A stretch of 64,000 nt of DNA from contig JADGJL010000007.1 in assembly GCA_027600665.1 (NCBI GenBank), positions 62,001-126,000 on the forward strand, in the 5' to 3' direction. Made by a program: the position numbers and the translations under genes. Below the pieces are notes generated by a model. That model was given only the letters and a program-made list of their open reading frames with translations, was not told where the DNA came from and searched no databases. This document shows, in pieces, positions 28,821 to 37,602 of the stretch (the stretch's first letter is position 1; every line of letters starts with the position of its first letter). This stretch comes from Irineochytrium annulatum (lineage: Eukaryota > Chytridiomycota > Chytridiomycetes > Chytridiales > Chytridiaceae).

Positions 28821-29528
28821 TTAACATCTTACATATTTACGCTTGAACCCTGTCCGCCCTTTTTCCACTGCCTTTTGGATATTCTCTGAGGCATTCAGAA
28901 GCTTGCTCTTTGGCATGTCCTTGTTCACTTCGACAGGTCCCACGGCCTTGGCCGTCTCCACCGCCTGATCGTGCAACGGTTGATAGGATGTTGCAACGGT
29001 ATACAGGAAGTTGTTCATCGAATATTTCGTTCGTTCCGGAGATTCATGAATCGTCCTTTTCACCCGTTCCAGCATCTCCGTTAGTTTATTCTCAGAAAAC
29101 TCAGCATCCTTTCGACTGCCGAGCAACCAACAGTAACAGCTCCATCCTGCTGACATTTTCAGCTCATCTCCGCTCGCGATCCACTTATCCGAAACTTCTT
29201 GAGCAATATCCGTCTCTGCCAGTGTGACGGCAACGATGAAGTCAGAGATCATGTAAAAATAAGCAGCATCGATCCAACGGTCAAAATCAGCTTCCGTCAT
29301 CACTTCAGGATCGGCAATCACGCCCGCAAAGTACATCGCATCATAATTTCCCGTCGCGTATAGTTGCTCTGCCAAAGGCTGATCCTTTTTGATCCGCTTT
29401 GCCATTGGTTTCATCGCCCCGGTTGCCACGCCAAATAGCGGTTCATGCGCACCATTGGAGATATAAATTTTTTTCGTTCGTTCTTTGCCCAGCGCTTCAA
29501 GCTCCTGCATTACTTCATCCAGATTCAT
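28821..29528 (-). CDS. DNA alkylation repair protein (AlkD/AlkC-like, HEAT repeats)
   Basis: A 235-residue all-helical protein resembling the DNA alkylation repair enzyme family, in which HEAT-like repeats grip damaged DNA and release alkylated bases. The features seen are GVATGAMKPMAKRIKK near the start, an acidic region PEVMTEADFDRWIDAAYFYMISDF, and a C-terminal basic tail (GRTGFKRKYVRC). Some family members are divergent and lack glycosylase activity, so the enzymatic role is not certain. It appears monocistronic. Confidence 0.75.
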   Translation of the reverse strand: MNLDEVMQELEALGKERTKKIYISNGAHEPLFGVATGAMKPMAKRIKKDQPLAEQLYATGNYDAMYFAGVIADPEVMTEADFDRWIDAAYFYMISDFIVAVTLAETDIAQEVSDKWIASGDELKMSAGWSCYCWLLGSRKDAEFSENKLTEMLERVKRTIHESPERTKYSMNNFLYTVATSYQPLHDQAVETAKAVGPVEVNKDMPKSKLLNASENIQKAVEKGRTGFKRKYVRC

Positions 29529-29913
29529 TTGGCAACACTTCCAATCCTATAAATTATATATCTGATCATATCAAACAGAATCTTATGTTTAACGAACTAC
29601 CGATGGAAAATCACACCTTATCCTGTTCGAGCATGATTACCGACCATAGTATTCATAGTATCATTCCCCACAGATTCCTGAAAAGATAGCATAAATTCTG
29701 TGCAGATAGACATTTTTCCTTCCTTAAATGCTTCTACCCATCACTTCTGAACACCTGCCCAAAGTCTGGATTGAAGCAATCATTCCTCTCAGCACAGCTG
29801 AGCAACATATGTCCATGTCCAAGCAACGTTAAGCTATGGCAGGAATCATCGCTCATCGTTTATGTTCAGTTTAGTATCGTTAACGAAATTGAGGAGAGGA
29901 AGGATGCGAGATC
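29529..29913. other. Divergent intergenic region before the GH27 gene
   Basis: These 385 bases carry the promoters of the AlkD-like and GH27 genes. They include a short direct repeat CATAGTAT (twice near 29645-29661) and the motif GTTCAGTTTA-TATCGTTAA close to the GH27 start. I see no open frame or RNA. Confidence 0.4.
29864..29883 (+). promoter_or_regulatory. Candidate AraC-regulator site upstream of GH27
   Basis: GTTCAGTTTA followed after one base by TATCGTTAA. The same two blocks (GTTCGGTTTA, TATCGTTAA) recur between the AraC gene and the carboxylesterase at 32131-32155, separated by six bases. The shared blocks suggest one regulator binds both. Confidence 0.5.
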
Positions 29914-31077
29914 ATGAGCAACAATCAAGTATTAGGCTTTGCCCCTGCGCTGGGATGGAATTCGTGGAATACCTTTACGTGGGATATTAATGAACAATTA
30001 ATTCGGGATGTCGCTGATGTGTTTGTATCGGAAGGTTATCTGGCCGCTGGCTACGAGTATATCGTCATTGATGATTGCTGGAGCCTGAAGGAACGGGACT
30101 CAAGTGGCAATCTGGTGGCTGACCCAGAGAAGTTCCCCAGCGGAATGAAAGCGCTCTCTGATTATATCCATAGCAAAGGCTTGAAGTTCGGCATGTATTC
30201 ATGCGTGGGTACGCATACTTGTGCCGGGTATCCAGGCAGCTTTGAGCATGAATTCCAAGATGCTGCCCTTTTTGCCGAATGGGGCGTTGACTATTTGAAA
30301 TATGATTACTGCTTCAAGCCACGACATATCTCAGGAGAGCTGCTGTACAAACGAATGAGCCTGGCGCTGAAAAACTGCGGTCGCGATATCCTGTTCTCCG
30401 CCTGCAACTGGGGAGCTGACGACGTATACGACTGGATTCGGGAATCGGGTGCCCACATGTATCGCTCCACTGGCGATATCCGCGACAACTGGGACTCAGT
30501 AAAGGAACTTGCCCTATCTCAATTGGGGAAACAAAGCTACACCGGCTCCTTCTGCCATAACGATATGGATATGCTAATCGTTGGTATGTACGGTGGAAGC
30601 AACAATGATTATATTGGCAGTATCGGCGGATGCAACGACATCGAATATAAAACCCACTTCTCCCTCTGGTCCATGATGGGTTCTCCATTAATGATCGGAT
30701 GCGACGTGCGCAAGGCTAACCAGATTACCAAAGATATTCTTCTGAATCCTGACCTTCTTGCCATCAACCAGGATGTAGAAGCTCGCGGCGCTTACCGCAT
30801 TAAACCAGAGCCGCAATGGTTTCACACAGACGATGTCTTTATGCTGGTGAAGGTACTTACAGATGGTGATCTGGCTATTGGCTTCTTCAACCTGAGCGAC
30901 AGCCAGCGGGAGTTGTCTTTGCAGTTTTGGGATATGGGTCTGCCTTACGCTGCCGGTTATGCTCTGTCGATGTACGACTGCTGGGAACATAAAGAGCTTG
31001 GCGTGTTCCGTGAACGCTTCGCTCCCGTTGTCGCAGCACATGATTGCCTCATCGTCCGGGCCAAACTGGTGAAATAA
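29914..31077 (+). CDS. Glycoside hydrolase family 27 (alpha-galactosidase type)
   Basis: A 387-residue cytoplasmic (beta/alpha)8-barrel enzyme. LGWNSWNTF at 13-21, the VIDDCW strand at 51-56, KYDYC with nucleophile D131 and STGDIRDNW with acid/base D188 define GH27. Most members are alpha-galactosidases; a few act on beta-L-arabinopyranosides, so the substrate is not certain. Without a signal peptide it should cleave imported galactosides. GGAAGG is ten bases before the ATG. Its stop codon overlaps the start of a small zinc-ribbon gene, and an AraC regulator gene lies just beyond. Confidence 0.92.
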   Translation: MSNNQVLGFAPALGWNSWNTFTWDINEQLIRDVADVFVSEGYLAAGYEYIVIDDCWSLKERDSSGNLVADPEKFPSGMKALSDYIHSKGLKFGMYSCVGTHTCAGYPGSFEHEFQDAALFAEWGVDYLKYDYCFKPRHISGELLYKRMSLALKNCGRDILFSACNWGADDVYDWIRESGAHMYRSTGDIRDNWDSVKELALSQLGKQSYTGSFCHNDMDMLIVGMYGGSNNDYIGSIGGCNDIEYKTHFSLWSMMGSPLMIGCDVRKANQITKDILLNPDLLAINQDVEARGAYRIKPEPQWFHTDDVFMLVKVLTDGDLAIGFFNLSDSQRELSLQFWDMGLPYAAGYALSMYDCWEHKELGVFRERFAPVVAAHDCLIVRAKLVK

Positions 31078-31280
31078 TGGCTCAACATCGCCTATGCACC
31101 TCCTGTCAGGTTCCGCTCTCTTCAGACGATGTGGGCATCTACCTTAAACTGATCTCGCGCTCTGCCCAGCAATTTCTGTGCATCGATTGTCTTGGAGTGA
31201 AACTGAACTGTGGACGCGAGCCCATTGAAAAGCTGATACGTTATTTCCGCGAGTCCGGGAACTGCGCCCTGTTCCGTTAA
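31077..31280 (+). CDS. Small zinc-ribbon protein translationally coupled to GH27
   Basis: A 67-residue protein whose ATG overlaps the GH27 stop codon (TAATG). Two knuckles, CTSC and CIDC, are set 33 residues apart and would bind one zinc ion, followed by KLNC and a C-terminal helix ending in FRESGNCALF. The sequence reads as a real small protein and not as a shadow of the hydrolase. I do not recognise a named function. The coupling implies it is made together with the alpha-galactosidase. Confidence 0.7.
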   Translation: MAQHRLCTSCQVPLSSDDVGIYLKLISRSAQQFLCIDCLGVKLNCGREPIEKLIRYFRESGNCALFR

Positions 31281-31282
31281 CG

Positions 31283-32107
31283 TTATGCCTTGGTCTGGTG
31301 CAGCATCATGTATGCTGTTGGTGTATGTGAAGTGGATTTCTTGAATACTTTAGAAAAATATAACGGATCATTGTAGCCGACTGAGTAGGCTACCGATTGA
31401 ATCGGTAGACCCGACGTCTTCAGCAGCTCACAGGCGCGCTGGATTCGGCAGGAGGTAATATACTCCAGAACAGACTTGCCGGTTGCTCCTTTAAACAGAC
31501 GAAACAAATAACTGCGCTCCAGATTGACTGCCTTTACGATCTCTGTGACGGTCAATGTCGGCTTCCAGTAGTTCTGCTCGATGTACTTTCTCGCCAACCA
31601 GACATAATCCTTGGCCTCCACCTGCGGCCTCTTTGGATAAAACTCCATATAGTAGGAGAGCAGCAGACGCAAACGTGCATCCGCCCGCAGCAATTCATAG
31701 GATGATGCACCTGCGTTCCAGGCAAGGTGATAAAAAGGCTGCAGTGTCTCCGGTGAGATCGTCACTACGGGTTGTACTTCTGAAAGCTGCGTTAGCCCCA
31801 GCAACCGTCCGGCATCCTCACCGCTAAACTCCACCCAGACATACTCCCATGGATCTTGCGGGTCTGGATAATAATAAATCTCCTTTTGCGGAAATATGAT
31901 AAAGCTTTCCCCCGTGACTAACCGAAATACGCGGCCTCCAGTCTCCAGCGTCCCTTGACCGCGGATAATATAATGCAGCGCATAAACGTCACGCACGCCT
32001 GGCCCCCATTGATGAGAATTAGCTGGCTTGTGACCACCGCTGATAAAATACAAATTACTGGCTCTGTTACTCTCATGCCAAATCGGATTCAACCTTGATT
32101 CCCCCAT
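31283..32107 (-). CDS. AraC-family regulator with cupin sensor
   Basis: A 274-residue regulator. The N-terminal cupin (about 20-110; YALHYIIRGQGTLE and FIIFPQKEIYYYPD) resembles the sugar-sensing arm of AraC proteins. The C-terminal region from about 170 holds two helix-turn-helix motifs (LERSYLFRLFKGATG and VAYSVGYNDPLYFSKVF). It sits between GH27 with its small partner (convergent) and a carboxylesterase (divergent), and the same sequence motif lies before both transcripts, so it probably controls both. Confidence 0.9.
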   Translation of the reverse strand: MGESRLNPIWHESNRASNLYFISGGHKPANSHQWGPGVRDVYALHYIIRGQGTLETGGRVFRLVTGESFIIFPQKEIYYYPDPQDPWEYVWVEFSGEDAGRLLGLTQLSEVQPVVTISPETLQPFYHLAWNAGASSYELLRADARLRLLLSYYMEFYPKRPQVEAKDYVWLARKYIEQNYWKPTLTVTEIVKAVNLERSYLFRLFKGATGKSVLEYITSCRIQRACELLKTSGLPIQSVAYSVGYNDPLYFSKVFKKSTSHTPTAYMMLHQTKA

Positions 32108-32130
32108 TTCTACAGCTACCCTGTTCTCGC

Positions 32131-32155
32131 GTTCGGTTTATCTTAATATCGTTAA
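32131..32155. promoter_or_regulatory. Candidate AraC-regulator site between regulator and carboxylesterase
   Basis: Blocks GTTCGGTTTA (32131-32140) and TATCGTTAA (32147-32155) match those before GH27. A further GTTCGGTAA near 32162 repeats the first block about 31 bases on, giving the direct-repeat layout usual for AraC proteins. Confidence 0.5.
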
Positions 32156-32206
32156 TCAGATGTTCGGTAACGCTTACAACCTAAATCCAGAGAGGAGATT
32201 GTTGTT

Positions 32207-33742
32207 ATGCTTAGAATGGTTACGGTAGAACATGGACAAGTGCAAGGACTGCCTGCGGCGGATCCGCGGATTACCAGCTTCAAGGGAATTCCTTTTGCCG
32301 CGCCTCCTGTAGGTGAGAACCGCTGGCGTGCCCCGCAGCCGCAGTCGAACTGGGACGGTGTACTGCAAGCTTTCGATTTTGCCCCTATCTCCATGCAAGC
32401 CCCAACAGTCATCGATGATAACAATATCTACACCCGCGAATGGGCCGTTGACCCCGATCTGCCCATGGACGAGGATTGTCTGTATCTGAATGTCTGGACA
32501 CCCGCCAAGCGTAAGGATGAGAAGTTGCCTGTCTTTGTCTGGTATTTTGGCGGGGGCCTACAGGTTGGCCATACGGCCGAAATGGAATTTGATGGCGAAC
32601 GAATCGCTCGTAGAGGTATTGTCGTTGTGACGATTAATTATCGACTGAATGCCTTTGGTTTCCTGTGTCATCCCGAGATTAGCGCTGAATCTCCCCATGC
32701 ACCCGCCAACTTCGGTCATCTCGATCAGCAAGCAGGCACGCAGTGGGTCAAACGCAACATTGCCGCCTTTGGCGGTGATCCGGACCAGATCACCATCGGT
32801 GGACAGTCGGCAGGCGGAGGAAGTGTACTCAGCCAGATGACCTCTCCGCAAAATAAGGGCTTGTTCCAACGAGCCGTCATCATGAGCGGTATGGCTACGG
32901 AGTTGTACCCGAAAGTTCGTGTGCCTTCTGTCCGTTCCACACTGCGGGATGCAGAGCAAGCCGGAGTTGCATTTTTCGACTTTCTGGGCGTATCTTCCCT
33001 TGCAGAGGCGAGACAATTGGATGCTGAATTTCTCCGTGACAAAGCACTCGAATACAAAAGTTTCTGGGGAACCGTCATCGACGATCAATTCTGCGCAGGC
33101 GATCCGTTTACTCGTTTTGTTCAGCAAGAGCGCGAGGCGATCCCCGTCATGCTGGGGCATACGTCTTCCGAATTCTGGACTCGTCCCGCCGCAGCCAATC
33201 TGGAAGAACTGAAACAGATGGCAGTTGAGCTGTTCGGCGAGGATGCTCCTGCCTTTTTGAAGCTATGTGAGACCGAGACCGGTCAAATCGAGCAGGCTTT
33301 GCAACAAGCATCAGTACGCATGATCCAACATGCCATTCTGCTCGCCATCCGCGCGAACAGCGGTCATGCGTCTGAGACGCCTCTTTATTATTATAACTTT
33401 GACGCCGAGATTCCGGGATGGGACCAGCCGGGAACCTTTCACTCCGTCGATCTGTGGTTTTTCTTCGAGACATTGGCCAAGTGCTGGCGGCCTTTCACGG
33501 GCAAACATTATGATCTGGCGCGCCAGATGTGCAATTATTTATCCAATTTTATTGCTACAGGTGACCCGAACGGTCCAGATTCCACCGGAAAACGGATGCC
33601 TCATTGGATTCCTTGTACTACGGAACAGCCGTATCTCATGGAATTTGGCGATCAGTCTCAATTACAGCAGGCTGAGCCTGGACCGATGCTCTCGTTTCTC
33701 ATTGAACAATATTTCAAGAAACAGAATGAACCTGTTGTTTGA
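32207..33742 (+). CDS. Type B carboxylesterase (PnbA-like)
   Basis: A 511-residue alpha/beta-hydrolase. EDCLYLNVWTP at 89-99 is the type B signature 2, FGGG at 114-117 the oxyanion loop, and GGQSAGGGS at 198-206 holds the nucleophile S201; the catalytic histidine is probably in GTFHSVDLWF. No signal peptide, so cytoplasmic. Such enzymes hydrolyse ester groups, and here the context of an AraC regulator and an alpha-galactosidase suggests removing acyl groups from plant sugars, which is inference. AGAGGAG precedes the ATG. Confidence 0.9.
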   Translation: MLRMVTVEHGQVQGLPAADPRITSFKGIPFAAPPVGENRWRAPQPQSNWDGVLQAFDFAPISMQAPTVIDDNNIYTREWAVDPDLPMDEDCLYLNVWTPAKRKDEKLPVFVWYFGGGLQVGHTAEMEFDGERIARRGIVVVTINYRLNAFGFLCHPEISAESPHAPANFGHLDQQAGTQWVKRNIAAFGGDPDQITIGGQSAGGGSVLSQMTSPQNKGLFQRAVIMSGMATELYPKVRVPSVRSTLRDAEQAGVAFFDFLGVSSLAEARQLDAEFLRDKALEYKSFWGTVIDDQFCAGDPFTRFVQQEREAIPVMLGHTSSEFWTRPAAANLEELKQMAVELFGEDAPAFLKLCETETGQIEQALQQASVRMIQHAILLAIRANSGHASETPLYYYNFDAEIPGWDQPGTFHSVDLWFFFETLAKCWRPFTGKHYDLARQMCNYLSNFIATGDPNGPDSTGKRMPHWIPCTTEQPYLMEFGDQSQLQQAEPGPMLSFLIEQYFKKQNEPVV

Positions 33743-33772
33743 GACATGAGGCTTGCCCTCTGACGATATCGT

Positions 33773-33798
33773 AAGAGCCATGCGAATGCATGGCTCTT
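33773..33798. terminator. Strong terminator between convergent genes
   Basis: AAGAGCCATGC pairs perfectly with GCATGGCTCTT around a GAAT loop, followed by T residues on the plus strand and close to the stop codon of the kinase gene on the minus strand. Confidence 0.9.
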
Positions 33799-33826
33799 TT
33801 AATACAGTAACATCTCTCTTTTCCCA

Positions 33827-35170
33827 TTATATATGAGTCTGTGTTGGTTTATTGAAGATGACAGGTAGCGTAATTTGTAGTGAAAACGTATCTTCTTCCT
33901 GTGACACCTTCAACGTCCCGTTGTGCTGTTCGATCATTTTCTGACAACTAACGAGCCCAATTTCGTTGCTATCTTTCTTTTTGCCAACACGTTTAATCTT
34001 ATTCTCCACCTCAAGAGTGACCCATTGTTGCTTCAAAGAAATCTGGATATGAACGGGAAACACTGGATCGGCGTATTTTCGAATATTTGAAAATATGTTA
34101 TCCATTACGCGACGCATGGCGACCAGATTGAGTTCAAGTAAAAACTCCTCATGATGTGCACCTGTCTGAACCTGCACATCGATATCGTTTAAAACCACTA
34201 ATTGTTCATCGATGAGTTGATCGATAAGCGCTCTGCCCTCATACCTTTCAAATTCTATTTCCTCTTCTTCAGCGGCAGAGGATACCGTGAAATATTCAAA
34301 TAGTTTGTCCGACAGCACTTTGATCTGATAGGCCTTCTCCCGGCTATTATGAATATACTGCAACAGATCCTCATGTGTTTTATACTTGTTGAGCTCTATG
34401 ATATCCATATACCCTAATAGAATCGTGAGTGGCGTTCGTAAATCATGGGAAATCGCCGTGATCAATTCGCGGTTTGCCATCCTGACCCTCTCCTCGCTGC
34501 CGAGCCGCTCCACAAAAGATTTCCTCATCTCATCTATACTCTGGGCCAAAGATGACAGTTCATCCTTTCCCGATACCGTAATCGAATATTCCAAATTTCC
34601 ACCTTCGAGTATTTTAATCTCTTGTTCAAGCAGGCCAATATACGACGTTTTCTTATTAATTATCAGTAGAAAGGAAACGATGAACACGATAGCTGCTATG
34701 AAAACACCAATAATCAGAATGAGGTTGTAATATTGATACTCATAAAAGCCAACCAAATATATTTGGGCATCCTGATCCGCAAAATGGATGGTGGTGATGG
34801 GTATTTTTGATGGTACAAATTGAGTTAACAGCTCCTCGTTAATGGCAGGATCAATCTCCGTATTAGAGGAAAATATCAACTTTTCTTTTGCAAAAATATA
34901 CAGATTTAAGTAGCGCTCATGACTTATCCAATCAGACAATTGCTCATGATTACGTGTTGACACGTTCTGATTGTTCACGAACGCTTCGAATCGTTCAAGC
35001 GCATCTTGCTGCCTGTTCTCTACAAAAGTGGATTTGCTTAAATAACTATCCAATACAGTCTCGCCAACAACTTGTAAAATAACGAAAGCACTCATGGCTA
35101 TGAACAAAGAGATGACAACCGCCAAAACCAGTTTAATCTTCAGTTTTTTTCCCATTAGTAATCTATTCAA
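33827..35170 (-). CDS. Sensor histidine kinase (HisKA type, VanS-like)
   Basis: A 447-residue membrane kinase. Transmembrane helices at about 12-32 and 150-172 flank an extracellular domain of about 115 residues. HAMP, then the phosphoacceptor ITAISHDLRTPLTILLGY and an HATPase domain follow. The ATP-lid glycine box is shortened to NEIGLVSCQKMIE where GLGL is usual, as in some VanS-like kinases. Its start overlaps the response regulator's stop by eight bases, so the pair is translationally coupled. Confidence 0.9.
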   Translation of the reverse strand: MNRLLMGKKLKIKLVLAVVISLFIAMSAFVILQVVGETVLDSYLSKSTFVENRQQDALERFEAFVNNQNVSTRNHEQLSDWISHERYLNLYIFAKEKLIFSSNTEIDPAINEELLTQFVPSKIPITTIHFADQDAQIYLVGFYEYQYYNLILIIGVFIAAIVFIVSFLLIINKKTSYIGLLEQEIKILEGGNLEYSITVSGKDELSSLAQSIDEMRKSFVERLGSEERVRMANRELITAISHDLRTPLTILLGYMDIIELNKYKTHEDLLQYIHNSREKAYQIKVLSDKLFEYFTVSSAAEEEEIEFERYEGRALIDQLIDEQLVVLNDIDVQVQTGAHHEEFLLELNLVAMRRVMDNIFSNIRKYADPVFPVHIQISLKQQWVTLEVENKIKRVGKKKDSNEIGLVSCQKMIEQHNGTLKVSQEEDTFSLQITLPVIFNKPTQTHI

Positions 35171-35855
35171 TTTTGTACCCCTTCCCCCAAACGGTCTTCA
35201 CATATTTAGGGTTCTGCGGGTCATCCTCCAGTTTGCCTCTCAAATTACGAATATGAACCATCACCGTGTTATTACACGTATAAAAGAAGGGTTGCCCCCA
35301 AACACTCTCATATATGTTTTCTGCAGAGAACACCTTTCGTCGCTTCTTAGCCAGCAGCAGCAAAATCTGGTATTCAATTTCAGTTAGAGCAATTTCCTTC
35401 TTCCCAACAAACACGGCTTTTGAATCCTGATGGACGGTAAGATCTTTAACGATAATTTGGTCTGTTTCTTCAGTCTTCTCTTTGCCCCGATAAACATAAT
35501 ACCTCCGTAGTAAGGCCTTCACCCTTGAAACGAGTTCTGTATAAGAGAAGGGTTTGGACAAGAAGTCATCACTGCCGGAAGAAAAGGCCAATTGTTTGTC
35601 AGAATCCTGCGTTTTCGCCGTGAGAAACAGGATCGGTGCGCTTGTTTGTTCACGAATCTCCAGACAAGCCTTCAAACCTGATTTATTGGGCATCATCATA
35701 TCCAAGATAATGAGATCCGTCTCTTCATTCACTTTATCAATCGCATCTTGACCATCTATCGCTTCAATGACTTCATAATTCTCGCTCTCTAATAAAATCC
35801 TTACAATTTCACGAATTTCGCTGTTATCATCAGCAATTAGAATTTTCTTGCTCAT
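35163..35855 (-). CDS. OmpR-family response regulator (VanR-like)
   Basis: A 230-residue protein: receiver domain 1-118 with D9/D10 and phosphosite D52 in LILDMMMP, and a C-terminal winged helix at about 130-228 ending in VWGKGYKIE. GGAGGG before the ATG at 35855 fixes the start; a longer frame to 35915 is rejected. It precedes and overlaps the kinase gene. It faces a divergent TVP38-family gene across direct repeats that look like its binding site. Confidence 0.92.
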   Translation of the reverse strand: MSKKILIADDNSEIREIVRILLESENYEVIEAIDGQDAIDKVNEETDLIILDMMMPNKSGLKACLEIREQTSAPILFLTAKTQDSDKQLAFSSGSDDFLSKPFSYTELVSRVKALLRRYYVYRGKEKTEETDQIIVKDLTVHQDSKAVFVGKKEIALTEIEYQILLLLAKKRRKVFSAENIYESVWGQPFFYTCNNTVMVHIRNLRGKLEDDPQNPKYVKTVWGKGYKIE

Positions 35856-35919
35856 CTGATCCCTCCGTCTAATTTCAGTATAATATGCGCTATTAGCGAC
35901 TACCAGCAAATACAATCGA

Positions 35920-35964
35920 CTTAAGAATTCTTCAGAAGTTATGTAGGTATCTCTTAAGAACTTC
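35920..35964. promoter_or_regulatory. Direct repeats, candidate response-regulator site
   Basis: CTTAAGAATTCTTC (35920-35933) and CTTAAGAACTTC (35953-35964) are direct repeats 33 bases apart, about three helical turns, in the gap between the VanR-like regulator and the TVP38 gene. A TATACT at 35969-35974 right after them could be a -10 box with no good -35, as expected for an activated promoter. Confidence 0.55.
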
Positions 35965-36014
35965 GACTTATACTGTAAATATCTAGAGGTTACTATACAA
36001 AGGGGTCGTCAGCT

Positions 36015-36749
36015 ATGCCACAACCTTCAAAAAAAGTAATGATTAACCTATTGTTGGGTCTATTCATCATGTTGTCCATTGGTCTGCTGGTCTATTATTC
36101 TCCGGCCATTATTAAAATCATGTCTTCCATGGACAACTTCAGAGAATATATTCATTCAACCGGACATTGGGGTCCAATCATGTTCATCTTATTCCAGATT
36201 CTTCAGATCGTGGTTGCACCTATTCCAGGAGAAGTGGTGCAAGTCGCAGGCGGATATATTTACGGTACAGCCATTGGTTCATTGTATACAACGATAGGTT
36301 TGATACTCGGCTCAGCGATCGCCTTTTATTTCACTCGTTTTATCGGTCGGGCTTACATTTCACGGCTGCTGCAAAAGAAAAATTATAAGTGGATGTCGTT
36401 TATACATGATGAGAAGAAGTTCTCCGCTTTTTTATTTATCTTTTTCGTGATACCCGGCTTGCCCAAAGACATGCTTGTATTTGTTGCCGCTCTTACATCG
36501 ATTCGTTCGTTTAAGTTCTTCATGATTCTTATAATTGGTCGTCTGCCGTGGATCATTGCATCTGCCGCTGTGGGGTCCACCATTCATATGCAACAATATA
36601 CGATCGCCATTAGTATTTCTGTTATCGCTGTAATCGGGTTCGTGCTCGGTTATATCTATAGGGAGAAATTCGTGGGATTGTTCTCCCGGTCTGACACAAC
36701 CAGAACGAAAGCCAAACTCAAGGCTACACCCAGCTATAGTAAGGAATAG
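36015..36749 (+). CDS. TVP38/TMEM64 (VTT/DedA superfamily) membrane protein
   Basis: A 244-residue membrane protein with about six hydrophobic segments and the VTT-domain signature: PIPGEVVQVAGGYIYG after the second helix and VIPGLPKDMLVFVAA later, re-entrant loops typical of the family. Relatives move or scramble lipids in membranes. It is transcribed away from a VanRS-like two-component system, so it is the likely target, and a cell-envelope role is plausible. The C-terminus is basic and cytoplasmic. Confidence 0.88.
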   Translation: MPQPSKKVMINLLLGLFIMLSIGLLVYYSPAIIKIMSSMDNFREYIHSTGHWGPIMFILFQILQIVVAPIPGEVVQVAGGYIYGTAIGSLYTTIGLILGSAIAFYFTRFIGRAYISRLLQKKNYKWMSFIHDEKKFSAFLFIFFVIPGLPKDMLVFVAALTSIRSFKFFMILIIGRLPWIIASAAVGSTIHMQQYTIAISISVIAVIGFVLGYIYREKFVGLFSRSDTTRTKAKLKATPSYSKE

Positions 36750-36824
36750 TGTGTTTGGTAGAATAAAAAGAAATACAACATGAACAAAGTCAATCTATTG
36801 ATATGAACACTGGAGGTATATCTC

Positions 36825-37403
36825 ATGCAAAACCTTGAAACCAATCGATTAATCCTACGAAATTTCACCGCAACAGACGCAGCCGGACTGTTGGAATACA
36901 CAGCAAATCCCAGAGTGAATTGCTTTATGGATCACCGAATTTCAACACTGGAAGACGCGGCGGCGGAGGTCGCAAAAAGAAGCAATGACGATTCCCAAAT
37001 CGCAGTCTGCCTGAAAGACAGTAACGAGCTGATCGGTGAGCTGTTTGGCATGAGGGAAGATCAGGATCCTGATACAGATAAGGATTCGAATTTAGATACG
37101 TATAGTATTGGTTGGAATTTTAATGGAAGATTCGAAGGGAAGGGGTACGCAAGTGAAAGCGCTAATGCTTTCATCGAGCACCTCTTTATGGAACAGGGAA
37201 TAAGAAGAGTGTACGCCTATGTCGAGGATGATAACTTTCGTTCCCAGAAACTGTGTGAGAAGCTGGGCATGCGCCGGGAAGGTCTTTTTTTGGAGTTCAT
37301 TTCATTTGTCAATAATGAGGACGGCACACCGAAATATGAAAATACGTATCAATATGCTTTGTTGAAAAAGGAATGGCTGGCACAGCGTGAATCGGAGAAA
37401 TAA
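36825..37403 (+). CDS. GNAT acetyltransferase, RimJ/RimL type
   Basis: A 192-residue single-domain acetyltransferase. ETNRLILRNFTATDA at the start and the later SIGWNFNGRFEGKGYASES strand-loop, whose GKGYA binds the pyrophosphate of acetyl-CoA, followed by RRVYAYVEDDNFRSQKLCEK, are typical of the RimJ/RimL group that acetylates protein N-termini or small amines. Acceptor unknown. GGAGGT is seven bases before the ATG. Confidence 0.88.
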   Translation: MQNLETNRLILRNFTATDAAGLLEYTANPRVNCFMDHRISTLEDAAAEVAKRSNDDSQIAVCLKDSNELIGELFGMREDQDPDTDKDSNLDTYSIGWNFNGRFEGKGYASESANAFIEHLFMEQGIRRVYAYVEDDNFRSQKLCEKLGMRREGLFLEFISFVNNEDGTPKYENTYQYALLKKEWLAQRESEK

Positions 37404-37489
37404 AGAAAGACATGCCTATGCGTCATCATTAGTTTAAAAAAGTTATTGAAATGAGAATGTACCCATACGGCACGTACCACTACAAATAA

Positions 37490-37530
37490 GGCGACTTCTC
37501 CCTGGATGAGATTCCAGAGGAAAAGTCGCC
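37490..37530 (+). terminator. Terminator after the GNAT gene
   Basis: GGCGACTT pairs with AAGTCGCC with inner TCC/GGA and CTGG/CCAG pairs, then GTTTTATT. It lies between convergent genes and may also serve the MetE-like gene. Confidence 0.8.
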
Positions 37531-37602
37531 GTTTTATTATCGCGCAGAACACTATTGATCGAGCAATGTGTTTATAAGGTCACAATACATTCAACTTGAA
37601 TC

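Noticed and set aside
32558..33160. A 200-residue minus-strand frame inside the carboxylesterase gene.
   Set aside because: Antisense shadow of a gene with full catalytic motifs; no start signal.
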